64,000 nucleotides of DNA. It comes from an uncultured Parabacteroides sp. (GTDB taxonomy: Bacteria; Bacteroidota; Bacteroidia; Bacteroidales; Tannerellaceae). The notes beneath the pieces were generated by a model. It made no database searches, was not told where the DNA came from, and worked only from the letters and a program-made list of their open reading frames with translations. The position numbers and the translations under genes were made by a program. Position 1 is the stretch's first letter. The number at the start of each line of letters is the position of its first letter. Below, piece by piece: positions 1 to 7,478 of the stretch. The DNA is taken from assembly GCA_934718155.1 (NCBI GenBank), contig CAKUZF010000011.1, positions 8,428-72,427 on the forward strand, given 5' to 3'.

Positions 1-824
1 CTAATTTGCTCATCGGTATTGATGGACATAAGATAAAAAGAAGAATAACGCTCTCTAAAGTACAATATCTCGTATGGATTACGAAGAGCATCTATTACTA
101 TATGTGTATAGTCTTGCTTATGCTTTCTAATCAATTTTATAAAACGATTGATTTTCCTTGCTAAACACGCTGGTGCTTTTTCACTATCAATATTATCAGA
201 GTTTTCAAGCACAGAGTCATAACGCCTAATATTATTTCCCCAACGTTGCAGAATATCTGACAGAATGGCTCTTGACTCCTTTTGAAGGGTTTCTGTTATA
301 ACTCTTCTAAATTCAGGAATGTCTTTAGTAATAAGATCTATGTATTTTTGTTCTTCATCAAAACTCTTCTTTTCACTAAAGTTATCAATATAATTCTCAC
401 ATTCAAGCACTAAGTTATGAAGGTCTTCAAATTGTGCCTCATGCTCCTTTATCGCTTTTTCTATTGTTTTGTCGTTCTCACTTCTATCACTCATTTTAAG
501 CTTTTCTGCTGTTCCGTGAGTACTGATTTCCTTAACAAAAACATCAAAATTCGATTTTAATGCATAATAATATATCACGTCACTTGCCTTTATTGAAATA
601 AACGGATGCCAATGTTCCCTCATATATTTATATACGATACGGCTCTTTCGGCTGTCGTTATCCCAAACAGAATCATTGATGTCTTTATGTTTGGACTTGA
701 GTTTATTAAAATCTTCTGTGCATAAGATATCTGCAACTGTAGTACAACCACTACCTGTTCGACCTGTTAATCCTATCAACAGAAAATCTCTTCTAAGTTT
801 GTATATTTGCTTTATTACGGACAT
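1..824 (-). CDS. Partial P-loop protein resembling the N-terminal half of defence-type dCMP/dCTP deaminases
   Basis: An open frame runs from an ATG at 824 to the window edge without a stop (274 complete codons), so the C-terminus is missing. Near the N-terminus (about residues 18-30) is a P-loop, GRTGSGCTT, in a strand-loop-helix context like nucleotide kinases, but the Walker A lysine is replaced by Cys27. Towards the edge is a strand-like segment VIDALRNPYEILYFRE followed by FYLMSI. The same kind of arrangement occurs in the kinase-like N-terminal domain of bacterial dCMP/dCTP deaminases such as the anti-phage AvcD/DCD group; that comparison is from memory of the family. If right, a zinc deaminase domain should lie beyond base 1. 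The codons are A+T-rich compared with the core genes to the right, which fits acquired DNA. A divergent nucleotide kinase is the main alternative. Confidence 0.6.
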   Translation of the reverse strand, partial: MSVIKQIYKLRRDFLLIGLTGRTGSGCTTVADILCTEDFNKLKSKHKDINDSVWDNDSRKSRIVYKYMREHWHPFISIKASDVIYYYALKSNFDVFVKEISTHGTAEKLKMSDRSENDKTIEKAIKEHEAQFEDLHNLVLECENYIDNFSEKKSFDEEQKYIDLITKDIPEFRRVITETLQKESRAILSDILQRWGNNIRRYDSVLENSDNIDSEKAPACLARKINRFIKLIRKHKQDYTHIVIDALRNPYEILYFRERYSSFYLMSINTDEQI

Positions 825-921
825 AAGCTATGAGTTGAATTTGTTATTTGGTTAGTAATCATTTTGGGCATAGCCGTATCTCATTCTTAAAATAATTGTT
901 AACAGAAAGAGCTTATACAAC

Positions 922-1107
922 TTACTTTTTTATTTCTGTTTCAAACGCACCCACTATTGCCTTCTCATATAGAGATTCTCCACATTCAGGACATAAAACA
1001 CAATCGTAAACACGCATAGGACTCCCATCATTCTCTTCTTTTATAATGACAGTAGCTCCACATTTTGGACATGTCATTTCAAATTGATTTCGAATTGAAC
1101 CTCTCAT
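922..1107 (-). CDS. Small zinc-ribbon protein, function unknown
   Basis: A short protein of 61 residues from the ATG at 1107, or 83 residues from a TTG at 1173. It carries a CPKCG pair and a CVLCPECG cluster about 25 residues later, the arrangement of a zinc ribbon. There is no membrane segment or signal peptide. I chose the ATG because no ATG or GTG exists at 1173, but the longer frame also reads sensibly (it begins MSAYEKVVRC), so the start is open. It lies on the same strand as the P-loop gene downstream and the hypothetical gene upstream, and its base composition is as A+T-rich as theirs. A nucleic-acid or protein-binding role is possible from the ribbon alone; nothing more specific is supported. 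Confidence 0.5.
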   Translation of the reverse strand: MRGSIRNQFEMTCPKCGATVIIKEENDGSPMRVYDCVLCPECGESLYEKAIVGAFETEIKK

Positions 1108-1190
1108 AATAACACTTGATTTAGAATAATGTAAACCGCCAATACAGCGTACCACTTTTTCGTAAGCACTCAATTTGGGGCATACCCCTT

Positions 1191-1220
1191 TCTATAAGCA
1201 CTTTTACTAGTGCTTATAGC
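1191..1220. repeat. Palindrome with 11-bp arms upstream of the zinc-ribbon gene
   Basis: CTATAAGCAC (1192-1201) is the exact reverse complement of GTGCTTATAG (1210-1219), and the next inner pair also matches, leaving a 6-base loop. Just to the left, GGGGCATACCCC forms a second small dyad. No T-run follows on either strand, so this is not a clear terminator. It could be an operator or an RNA hairpin ahead of the small minus-strand gene. Confidence 0.5.
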
Positions 1221-1308
1221 TGAGTTGTTAAAAATTCGACTTGTTTATTAACTGTTGACTGATGGCTATCCGATTGTTCTGGTTGCAAGCCAAAGAATGT
1301 TGTTCACA

Positions 1309-1845
1309 TTAGGATAAACCGTCTTGATCTCCATACAGCTTTCTCATAAAGGACATCATTCTCAAATCTTTTGCCGACGGACCTTTCTTGCCTTGCAAGG
1401 CGAGGTCGAGATAGAGCTTATAGTCTGTGGATAAGGCATTGCGAAGCTCAGAGGGCATAAGCATGCGCCATTCGTTGTTCTCGTTATCACAATAGGTCAC
1501 GACCAGGAAATACTTCTGGAGAATATAAGGTGTCTTGCGTTGCTTGCGGACCACATAAGTATTGTTGTCGCCAGCAACAAACTCATCTATAATCTGAAGC
1601 TCTGACTTGCTTAAACGACTGAGTATCTCGATGGGGTTGTCTATAACCTCGTTGGCTAAGCGGCGAGCGGTCTCGTCTTTCTTTAGATTCGGGCTTACAT
1701 AAAGATCGAATTTCTTGCATACTTTCAGCATGTTGACTTTCGTCGTAGAGTTAAATATCTGCGAAAGGTAGATGCCGTCGGCAGTATAGGTTGCGTTTGG
1801 TAATGTGACCATATGAAATGCTTTTCTTTTAGGCATTGTTTTCAT
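1309..1845 (-). CDS. Hypothetical protein of 178 aa
   Basis: I do not recognise this protein. It is a soluble, lysine-rich chain with no signal peptide, no membrane helix and no obvious catalytic motif. ATG codons at 1845, 1836 and 1812 are all possible starts. The first overlaps the 3' end of the upstream epimerase gene by 17 bases, which would suit translational coupling; the 1812 start removes the overlap. Its middle (SRLSKSELQIIDEFVAGDN) looks helical, and the C-terminal half is rich in aromatic and charged residues. It follows the epimerase on the same strand and could belong to a remnant polysaccharide transcript or to the accessory island. Composition is intermediate between the A+T-rich left end and the core. 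Confidence 0.6.
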   Translation of the reverse strand: MKTMPKRKAFHMVTLPNATYTADGIYLSQIFNSTTKVNMLKVCKKFDLYVSPNLKKDETARRLANEVIDNPIEILSRLSKSELQIIDEFVAGDNNTYVVRKQRKTPYILQKYFLVVTYCDNENNEWRMLMPSELRNALSTDYKLYLDLALQGKKGPSAKDLRMMSFMRKLYGDQDGLS

Positions 1846-2896
1846 TCATGTACTTTGCATACCACTCCGCAAACCGTCTCAACCCTTCTCTCAGGCTGGT
1901 GTTTGGCTTGAACCCAAAGTCTTGCTCCAATGGTGTTGTATCAGCATAAGTCACTGGCACATCACCAGGTTGCATAGGTACAAGTTCCTTATGTGACTCG
2001 AAGTCATAATCCTTAGGGAGCACTCCCGCACGAACAAGCTCCTCTTGCAGGATCTGCACGAAGTCGAGCAGGTTTTCTGGAGAGTTGTTACCTATATTAT
2101 ATACCTTATGGGGCGGGATGGGAAGTCCGTCCTCGCCATTCTGCTTCTCAGGGGCATGTTGCATGATGCGTACCACGCCCTCCACGATATCATCTACATA
2201 GGTGAAGTCACGTTTGCAGTTGCCGTAGTTGAAAATCTTGATAGTCTCACCTTTAACAAGCTTGTTGGTGAAGCCGAAGTAGGCCATGTCGGGACGACCA
2301 GCAGGACCATAGACTGTGAAGAAGCGCAAGCCTGTAGAAGGAATGTTGTAAAGCTTGCTGTAGGCATGCGCCATCAGCTCGTTGCTCTTCTTCGTGGCCG
2401 CATAGAGGCTGACGGGGTTATCCACCTTGTCGTCTGTGGAGTATGGAACTTTCTTGTTGCTGCCATATACAGATGAAGAGGAAGCATATACAAGGTGCTC
2501 TACTTCATGATGACGGCATGCTTCAAGGATGTTGTAGAAACCAATGAGGTTGCTCTGGATATAAGCATCGGGATTGGTGATGCTATAACGAACACCTGCC
2601 TGAGCAGCAAGGTTTACAACAACTGATATCTTGTTTTCGGTGAAGATTTTTTCTACGGCTTCTTTGTCGGCGATAGAGGCGTGAACAAAAGCCCAGTCCC
2701 GTTCCAAAGCCTCTATTTCTTTTAAACGTTCATACTTGATGTTAACATCATAGTAATCGGTAATAGAATCAATACCTATCACTTTAATGTTCTTCACATC
2801 GTGGAAAAGACGTTTTACGAGGTTGCTGCCAATAAAGCCAGCGGCACCTGTCACGAGGACAGTCTTGCCTTCAAGATTTATATTATAATTTACCAT
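1829..2896 (-). CDS. NAD-dependent epimerase, UDP-glucuronate 4-epimerase-like
   Basis: An extended short-chain dehydrogenase/reductase of 355 residues. The N-terminal Rossmann motif is GAAGFIGSNL (about residues 17-26). The catalytic part is SSSSVYGSN followed by YAATKK, giving the usual Ser, Tyr and Lys. The segment RFFTVYGPAGRPDMA and the overall length match the LpsL/CapI family, which interconverts UDP-glucuronate and UDP-galacturonate for capsule or LPS; UDP-glucose 4-epimerase activity is the main alternative. It is cytoplasmic. The gene is the last polysaccharide-type gene on this strand before the A+T-rich left end, and it is separated from the ABC-type cassette at its 5' side by a repeat-bearing spacer. 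In Bacteroidales such epimerases usually sit inside capsule loci, so it may be a remnant or edge of one. Confidence 0.85.
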   Translation of the reverse strand: MVNYNINLEGKTVLVTGAAGFIGSNLVKRLFHDVKNIKVIGIDSITDYYDVNIKYERLKEIEALERDWAFVHASIADKEAVEKIFTENKISVVVNLAAQAGVRYSITNPDAYIQSNLIGFYNILEACRHHEVEHLVYASSSSVYGSNKKVPYSTDDKVDNPVSLYAATKKSNELMAHAYSKLYNIPSTGLRFFTVYGPAGRPDMAYFGFTNKLVKGETIKIFNYGNCKRDFTYVDDIVEGVVRIMQHAPEKQNGEDGLPIPPHKVYNIGNNSPENLLDFVQILQEELVRAGVLPKDYDFESHKELVPMQPGDVPVTYADTTPLEQDFGFKPNTSLREGLRRFAEWYAKYMNENNA

Positions 2897-2969
2897 ATTC
2901 TTAAGTTTTGAATGTTGAGTTATTCGCTACTACGCATGCAATTGTGAGTTGTCGTATGCGTTGGCGGAT

Positions 2970-3057
2970 GAAGCCGACTTCATAGCCCTACGAAGTCAAC
3001 TTACTTTGCCAACGAAGCCGACTTCATCGGGCGATGAAGTCAACTCCATTTTTGAGA
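2970..3057. repeat. Four tandem copies of a 22-bp repeat with internal dyads
   Basis: Copies begin at 2970, 2992, 3014 and 3036, exactly 22 bp apart. Each starts GAAGYCRACTY. Copies 1 and 3 share GAAGCCGACTTCAT and copies 2 and 4 share GAAGTCAACT, so the array is also two copies of a 44-bp unit. GACTTCAT (3020-3027) is the reverse complement of ATGAAGTC (3034-3041), giving a strong hairpin. The array fills the spacer downstream of the ABC-ATPase stop (3066) and upstream of the epimerase start (2896). There is no T-run, so it is not a typical terminator. Confidence 0.8.
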
Positions 3058-3065
3058 GGGGATGT

Positions 3066-4973
3066 TTATACGTTTTTCAGACTCTTATTGCGCATGGTGT
3101 AATGGTCGCCTACTACGTAATCACTCTCGTCGAGTTCGGAAGTAATGTAGGAGGTGGTGTAAATGAGCTGATAGGAGTCTGTAGGGTACGACTTCAAGCG
3201 TTCGATTAGGGTGTGCTGAAATTGCTGGGCACGCTCCTTCTCTATTCCCTTATCCTCCATGTTGTCGGCAAAGATGAAGTGCGGATAGCGCATCCAGGGG
3301 ATGTCGAGAGAGGCGAAGAAGAGGGAGAAGCGAGCCACTATCTTCAAGAAGAAAGCCGAGGAGGCACTATACTTGGAGTACTTGTCGGAAAGATAGACGA
3401 GGTTGTTGGCAAAATCGACGTGGAAGTCGGAGGGGCGTGAATTAACGAAATCGCGCTGACGTTCCTTGTCGTGTTGCAAGAAATAGACTCCGTGCTCCTG
3501 TATCTTGGTCCGCACCTGGGTGCGACGCCTCTCTTGACCAGCTGTCTTGGCTTGTATCAAACGCTCCTCATGCGAAAGGTCGGACTCGAGCTGCTCCTTG
3601 CGCACTATGAGTTGCTCGTAATAGTCGGCTCGCTCCATCATATCGTACAACTGCAGGAGTTCGCCATTTGCCATTCCCTTATTATATATAAGGTCTTCAA
3701 TTTCTTCCTCGGCTGTGCTGCGCACATTGTCGAGCATCTGGTCGAGCCGCTTGCGGGCGCTGCGATACTTGCGACGAAGGCTAAGGCGATGGGTCTTGAG
3801 CTGGTCGAGCCGCTTAATGTCCTGCTCAAGAATGGATGCTGACTCCTTGATCTGAAACGACAGTTCGGCAATGAGTCGCTTTGCCTGGGTTATGCCCAAC
3901 TTGTCTTCTATGGGCGACTTGCATAGGCGGCATGTGCCTTCGGGCACATCCTTTTGCAACGGCGAGAGGCATTCGGGACAATACTCCAACTGCAGGTTGC
4001 CGAGTATCTGACGGGTGGAGACTGAATTCCGCAGGGCTTTCTGCTTACGCTGAAGCTCGTCGATGAACATCTTTGTGTCCTCTATCTCGTGAAACAAGAT
4101 AGCCTCGTCGCGTTCTGCCTCGTCCAAATCGTGGGCAAGCTCCTTAACAAGCTGCATCTGTTGCTCTGTCTCCGACTTGCGACGCTTGTTGACTTTCTCG
4201 CCTTGACGTTTGCGATGGATGTCTTCGTCAAATTGCTCTATTTCAAGACGTTTCTGTTTGATGAGCGACTCTATATGTTCCTTGGAACGCTGGCCCCTCG
4301 GGAGTGACGATTCTACAGAACGGATATCGGACTTTATCTCGGAGATGGCGCTCTCAAGTTCTTTCTTCCTGAGTTTGGCGGTATAGAGCTCGGAGTCGAA
4401 TATGCCAAGCAGAAGGTCGGCTACTGCCTCACGGGTGGTTTGCTTGTCAAACTGCTCGTAATAGAACAACGAACCGGTAGGCGACTCCTGGTCGATATAG
4501 AGCAGACGGAGCAGCTGGTGCATAGTTATGTTGCTGTCGTCTTGCACTATAGGCATGCCCATAACCTCGAACAATTCGTTGGAGAAGCTTCGCTTGTTGG
4601 GCGTTGTGCTATAGCCGAAGTAGTTCGACTCGCAATTGGAGGCAAGCGCTTGGTCGATGCTTCCCCAGTAGACGGTCATTCCGCGCTTGGGGAGGACACG
4701 TCCCTCATCGTCCTTTTCTATAAGGCGTGAGAGGGTGAGCACGGCTCCGTCTATTTCCACCTCGACCATTACGCACGAACAGCTACGGGCTTGGGCCACG
4801 AAATTGGTGTATTCGCCACCGAGAGCATAGAACAGCAAGTGGGTGATTGTAGACTTGCCGCTACTGTTCTCGCCACGGATGATGTTGACCCCATGATGGA
4901 ACGGCTCATCGTAGGCTACAAGTCCGCCTTCGGTGAGAACATACAGACGATTGACAAAGAGATTAGCAGCCAT
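3066..4973 (-). CDS. SMC/Rad50-like ABC ATPase with zinc-hook cysteines (ABC-three-component type)
   Basis: A 635-residue ATPase. Walker A is GENSSGKS at 34-41. Long charged helical segments (about 200-330 and 360-480) look like coiled coils and flank a hinge with CPEC at 332-335 and CRLC at 348-351, as in a Rad50-type zinc hook. A serine-rich signature-like segment lies at about 533-545, and Walker B (FIFADNMED) at about 567-575. The pattern NMEDKGIEKERAQQF after Walker B resembles the ATPases of ABC-three-component systems, a family proposed to act in biological conflict. Its start overlaps the end of the preceding small gene by 11 bases, implying tight coupling. It is the last gene of a four-gene minus-strand cassette. 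I infer a nucleic-acid-sensing ATPase. A DNA-repair SMC role is less likely because of the partners. Confidence 0.8.
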   Translation of the reverse strand: MAANLFVNRLYVLTEGGLVAYDEPFHHGVNIIRGENSSGKSTITHLLFYALGGEYTNFVAQARSCSCVMVEVEIDGAVLTLSRLIEKDDEGRVLPKRGMTVYWGSIDQALASNCESNYFGYSTTPNKRSFSNELFEVMGMPIVQDDSNITMHQLLRLLYIDQESPTGSLFYYEQFDKQTTREAVADLLLGIFDSELYTAKLRKKELESAISEIKSDIRSVESSLPRGQRSKEHIESLIKQKRLEIEQFDEDIHRKRQGEKVNKRRKSETEQQMQLVKELAHDLDEAERDEAILFHEIEDTKMFIDELQRKQKALRNSVSTRQILGNLQLEYCPECLSPLQKDVPEGTCRLCKSPIEDKLGITQAKRLIAELSFQIKESASILEQDIKRLDQLKTHRLSLRRKYRSARKRLDQMLDNVRSTAEEEIEDLIYNKGMANGELLQLYDMMERADYYEQLIVRKEQLESDLSHEERLIQAKTAGQERRRTQVRTKIQEHGVYFLQHDKERQRDFVNSRPSDFHVDFANNLVYLSDKYSKYSASSAFFLKIVARFSLFFASLDIPWMRYPHFIFADNMEDKGIEKERAQQFQHTLIERLKSYPTDSYQLIYTTSYITSELDESDYVVGDHYTMRNKSLKNV

Positions 4974-5478
4974 CGTATTTTGATTCTATTAGTTTGGTGC
5001 GATGTTTCAGTCCGTCTACTCCGTTAAGGGGCGTGTTGCGGAAGGACAGCATGAGCCACGACAAGACGTTGGCATCTTCAGGCGACATTTCGTCGAGCTG
5101 CGACATGACCTGCTGCATCTTATCAGCGTCGGTGACTGCCACCTTCTGCTGGAGCAGCATTTCGGGATTGATGAATCCGTAGCTTGCCAAATGGCTCAAG
5201 GCTATCATCTGGTAGGGACGCAACCGCTCGAAGATGCGACGGCTGTTGGATATATAGTTGTATGGGGTGAACTTGCCGGGGATGTACTTCCTGCGCGAGT
5301 CCTTCAACTGCTTCTCGTCGCTCTTCAGGCTGATCTTGTTGGCCTGATATGGAAACAGCAGATAGAAGTCGTAGATGCGCAGGCGGTCTACCTCAACCGT
5401 GTCGTTGCCATCAAAACGCTTCAGGATGTAAAGCATGCGATAAATGGTGTGAAAGGGGTCGAATGCGGGTACGTACAT
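4963..5478 (-). CDS. Small coupling protein, probable middle component of an ABC-three-component system
   Basis: A 171-residue soluble protein with no known catalytic motif. It begins MYVPAFDPFHTIYRMLYIL, followed by a conserved-looking stretch on cell-shape scale unknown in function (YDFYLLFPYQA), and has a helical C-terminal half. ABC-three-component systems consist of an ABC ATPase, a small 'middle component' of about this size and a protein with a distinctive C-terminal domain. Position is the main evidence here: it lies directly between the GNPGTGN-headed proteins and the ATPase, starts 21 bases after the preceding stop, and its own stop overlaps the ATPase start by 11 bases. I infer a bridging role between ATPase and partner proteins. 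No independent function can be read from the sequence. Confidence 0.65.
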   Translation of the reverse strand: MYVPAFDPFHTIYRMLYILKRFDGNDTVEVDRLRIYDFYLLFPYQANKISLKSDEKQLKDSRRKYIPGKFTPYNYISNSRRIFERLRPYQMIALSHLASYGFINPEMLLQQKVAVTDADKMQQVMSQLDEMSPEDANVLSWLMLSFRNTPLNGVDGLKHRTKLIESKYDGC

Positions 5479-5499
5479 TGTTGTATGCGTTGATGGCTG

Positions 5500-6108
5500 T
5501 TAATAATATTTCCAATTGATGTGGCAGTTGCCCGTGAGATAGTAGAGCATGCCAAATATGTCGTCCTCGGTATAGCAGAGATGGCGGTCGCATGAGCCAT
5601 TAGCGTTGATCTCGTCTACTATCGGCTGGACAACCATTTCGTAGACCATCTGTCGGGTCTCGCTAAGCGGCTTGCTCTCAATGTTAGGCAATATATAGGT
5701 GTCGAAACGATTGCATAGCTTGGCAAACAGATATCCGTCGATGAGCTGGGCTGACTCATAATACTGGAAGCGCGTTGACTTCTTGGCATAATACATCTTC
5801 AATCGTCGTGCCTTATCAATAGCCGACTGTGAGAAGCCTCCATCCTTGAGTTTTGCCTCCAAGCCTATTGTATGGGGCAACTTGGTGCGGTAGCGCTTGA
5901 TGTCGTCGAGTTTCTTCTGTAGTCGTATGTCGTTTTTGATTTCCTCATTCAACCCTAGGAACCATCCTTCAAGTCGACTCTCGGATTGGGTGTAGTAATT
6001 GTTTACTTCGCAGGCGTTAGGATTGTAGTTGTCTACCTTACGTATATTCGTATCATTAAAACTGTTGCCAGTACCAGGATTTCCTTTTACATTTAAGTTT
6101 ATTTCCAT
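5500..6108 (-). CDS. GNPGTGN-headed protein with probable ABC-three-component C-terminal domain
   Basis: A 202-residue protein. Residues 1-40 carry a short module, GNPGTGNSF then NYNPNA then a second Asn-Tyr motif, that recurs in the neighbouring gene at 6151-6666. The middle is charged and helical. The C-terminal third (about 140-202) ends with GMLYYLTGNCHINW, which resembles C-terminal domains found in partner proteins of ABC-three-component systems; this is recalled family knowledge. There is no recognisable nuclease, protease or membrane motif, so the toxic or effector activity, if any, is unknown. The gene starts 42 bases after its paralogue and is followed closely by the middle component. 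It probably acts as the cytoplasmic partner connecting the ATPase to its target. Confidence 0.65.
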   Translation of the reverse strand: MEINLNVKGNPGTGNSFNDTNIRKVDNYNPNACEVNNYYTQSESRLEGWFLGLNEEIKNDIRLQKKLDDIKRYRTKLPHTIGLEAKLKDGGFSQSAIDKARRLKMYYAKKSTRFQYYESAQLIDGYLFAKLCNRFDTYILPNIESKPLSETRQMVYEMVVQPIVDEINANGSCDRHLCYTEDDIFGMLYYLTGNCHINWKYY

Positions 6109-6150
6109 GGCAAAGATCTGTTTTTGTTATTGACAGGTCATCATCGAAAA

Positions 6151-6666
6151 CTATCGCAGCAAGGCTTTCACATGCTTGACCAATCGTTCATCGGCAGGCT
6201 CCTTGGCAAGTTGTCGGCGCACAGAGTGCTCCTTGTCGTCTTCAAGGGCAATGGTAAGGGTGGTGGCATTCGTTTCGGAATAAAAACCAGCATTACACAT
6301 TATATGTATTATATTAGCCACAAGGTTGCGATTGAACAATGTGTCCTTCTGTTTGCCAGGACTAAACACAAGGCTTTCAACCTCTGGAATATCGAGTACA
6401 GAACGCCATGTGCTCTCGTAGCGGTTCTTCCACTTATCGGCAACATACTTCTTTATGCGCGACACATATTCCATTATCTCATCCTTGCGCTGTTCACGCT
6501 CGGCGTCGGTAATGTTATTGTCGGCGCTGGAGGAAGCCTTCGGCCTGTCGCCATAATTATAGTTGATGACGGTGGTGGCGTTGGGATTGTAGTTCTGCAC
6601 AGTGCCTATATGTACCTCCTGAAACGTGTTTCCTGTACCGGGATTGCCTGTTATTTCGACTTTCAT
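6151..6666 (-). CDS. Second GNPGTGN-headed protein, 171 aa, first gene of the ABC-type cassette
   Basis: The N-terminal 35 residues (ITGNPGTGNTF, then VQNYNPNATTVINY) match the head of the next gene at about every second position, while the remainder differs. After a low-complexity SSSAD linker, a helical region follows (about 55-90), then a compact C-terminal domain with NRNLVANIIHIM and a final HSVRRQLAKEPADERL segment. I do not recognise this domain; it may be a small helical or winged-helix fold. It is the promoter-proximal gene of the cassette and is divergent from the HU gene at 6864. Two paired proteins with the same head but different bodies suggest that the head is a docking tag. No enzymatic residues are evident. 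Confidence 0.65.
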   Translation of the reverse strand: MKVEITGNPGTGNTFQEVHIGTVQNYNPNATTVINYNYGDRPKASSSADNNITDAEREQRKDEIMEYVSRIKKYVADKWKNRYESTWRSVLDIPEVESLVFSPGKQKDTLFNRNLVANIIHIMCNAGFYSETNATTLTIALEDDKEHSVRRQLAKEPADERLVKHVKALLR

Positions 6667-6742
6667 AATGGTTTCTTATTTAGGTTGTAACTAACTGTAT
6701 TTCATTCTGAAAGAAAGAAGAAAATTGCGCCGTTGTTTCTTC

Positions 6743-6774
6743 CTTGCTTTCGCCTCTTGGATGTAGCAACTTTG
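6743..6774 (+). promoter_or_regulatory. Possible Bacteroidales-type promoter for the HU-family gene
   Basis: CAACTTTG at 6767-6774 differs from the TAnnTTTG -7 consensus in one base. TTG at 6744-6746 lies about 20 bases upstream, the expected spacing for a -33 box. It faces the HU gene, with a leader of roughly 80 bases. Confidence 0.4.
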
Positions 6775-6863
6775 CATCGCAGTCAAGAAACAAATACAAG
6801 TTGCCGGGCGCAACGACTGCTTGCGTAAGCACCAAGTCCCACACCGGCGATGGGCGTAGAGAT

Positions 6864-7415
6864 ATGATAAATTATAGTGTGTACATGCTTGCCAATCCTA
6901 TTGACGAGAGCAAACCGTCGAAAGCGTATGCCAAGGCGCAAGTGAAAGAGGTAATGTCGTTTCGCGACTTTGTCAATCACATCTCGAATCATGGCGGATA
7001 CAAGCGCGGCCAGGTGAAGGGTGTGTTGAGCGATATGTGCTCTTGCCTCGTGGAGCAGTTGCTGGAGGGCAAGAAGGTGATGCTTGATGAGCTGGGCAAC
7101 TTCTGGCTGTCGCTGAGCAGCGAGGGAGCGGAGAGTTGCGAGGCGTTTACTGCGAAGAACATCACAGGAGTGAACATCATCTTCTCTCCGGGCGAGGACT
7201 TCGAGAACTTGCTTTCACGTGCCTCGTTTAATCCTGTGGCAAGTCGTGCGGCTCAAAACGCTACGCTGAAGGCGGAGAAGTCGAACGAGAAGACGGTGGA
7301 CCTTGAGGCAGCGAAGAAAAAGAACAACACTTCGTCTAGCGGTGCTGACAACAGTGGCAAGCCTTCTACTCCTAACGGTGGCGGCTCTGACAGCGATAAC
7401 CCATCCACTCTTTAG
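6864..7415 (+). CDS. HU-family DNA-binding protein with long low-complexity tail
   Basis: The ATG at 6864 gives 183 residues beginning MINYSVYMLANPIDESKPSK. An ORF start at 6744 would add 40 residues of poor composition and is not favoured. The first 125 residues resemble the divergent HU/IHF-like proteins of Bacteroidetes: an N-terminal extension, then FRDFVNHISNHGG, a helical dimerisation part, and GKKVMLDELGNFWLSL leading into the beta-arm region. Such proteins are thought to bind and bend DNA or act as nucleoid or cell-surface-associated architectural factors. The last 50 residues are Ser/Gly/Asn/Pro-rich and likely disordered. It is divergent from the ABC-type cassette and convergent with the upxY-like gene, so it is a single-gene unit. 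HU-like genes are common near Bacteroidales polysaccharide loci. Confidence 0.8.
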   Translation: MINYSVYMLANPIDESKPSKAYAKAQVKEVMSFRDFVNHISNHGGYKRGQVKGVLSDMCSCLVEQLLEGKKVMLDELGNFWLSLSSEGAESCEAFTAKNITGVNIIFSPGEDFENLLSRASFNPVASRAAQNATLKAEKSNEKTVDLEAAKKKNNTSSSGADNSGKPSTPNGGGSDSDNPSTL

Positions 7416-7478
7416 CAGACAAGCCCTATTGTCCGGGGTTCGACATGGCGGCCTATCGCCGTTGCCTCCCCTGAGCAA

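Noticed and set aside
2970..3057. CRISPR array
   Set aside because: Units are 22 bp with no unique spacers of typical length and no cas genes nearby.
2949..3209. Open frame on the plus strand across the 22-bp repeats
   Set aside because: It is built from repeat sequence and the antisense of the ATPase gene, with no family resemblance.
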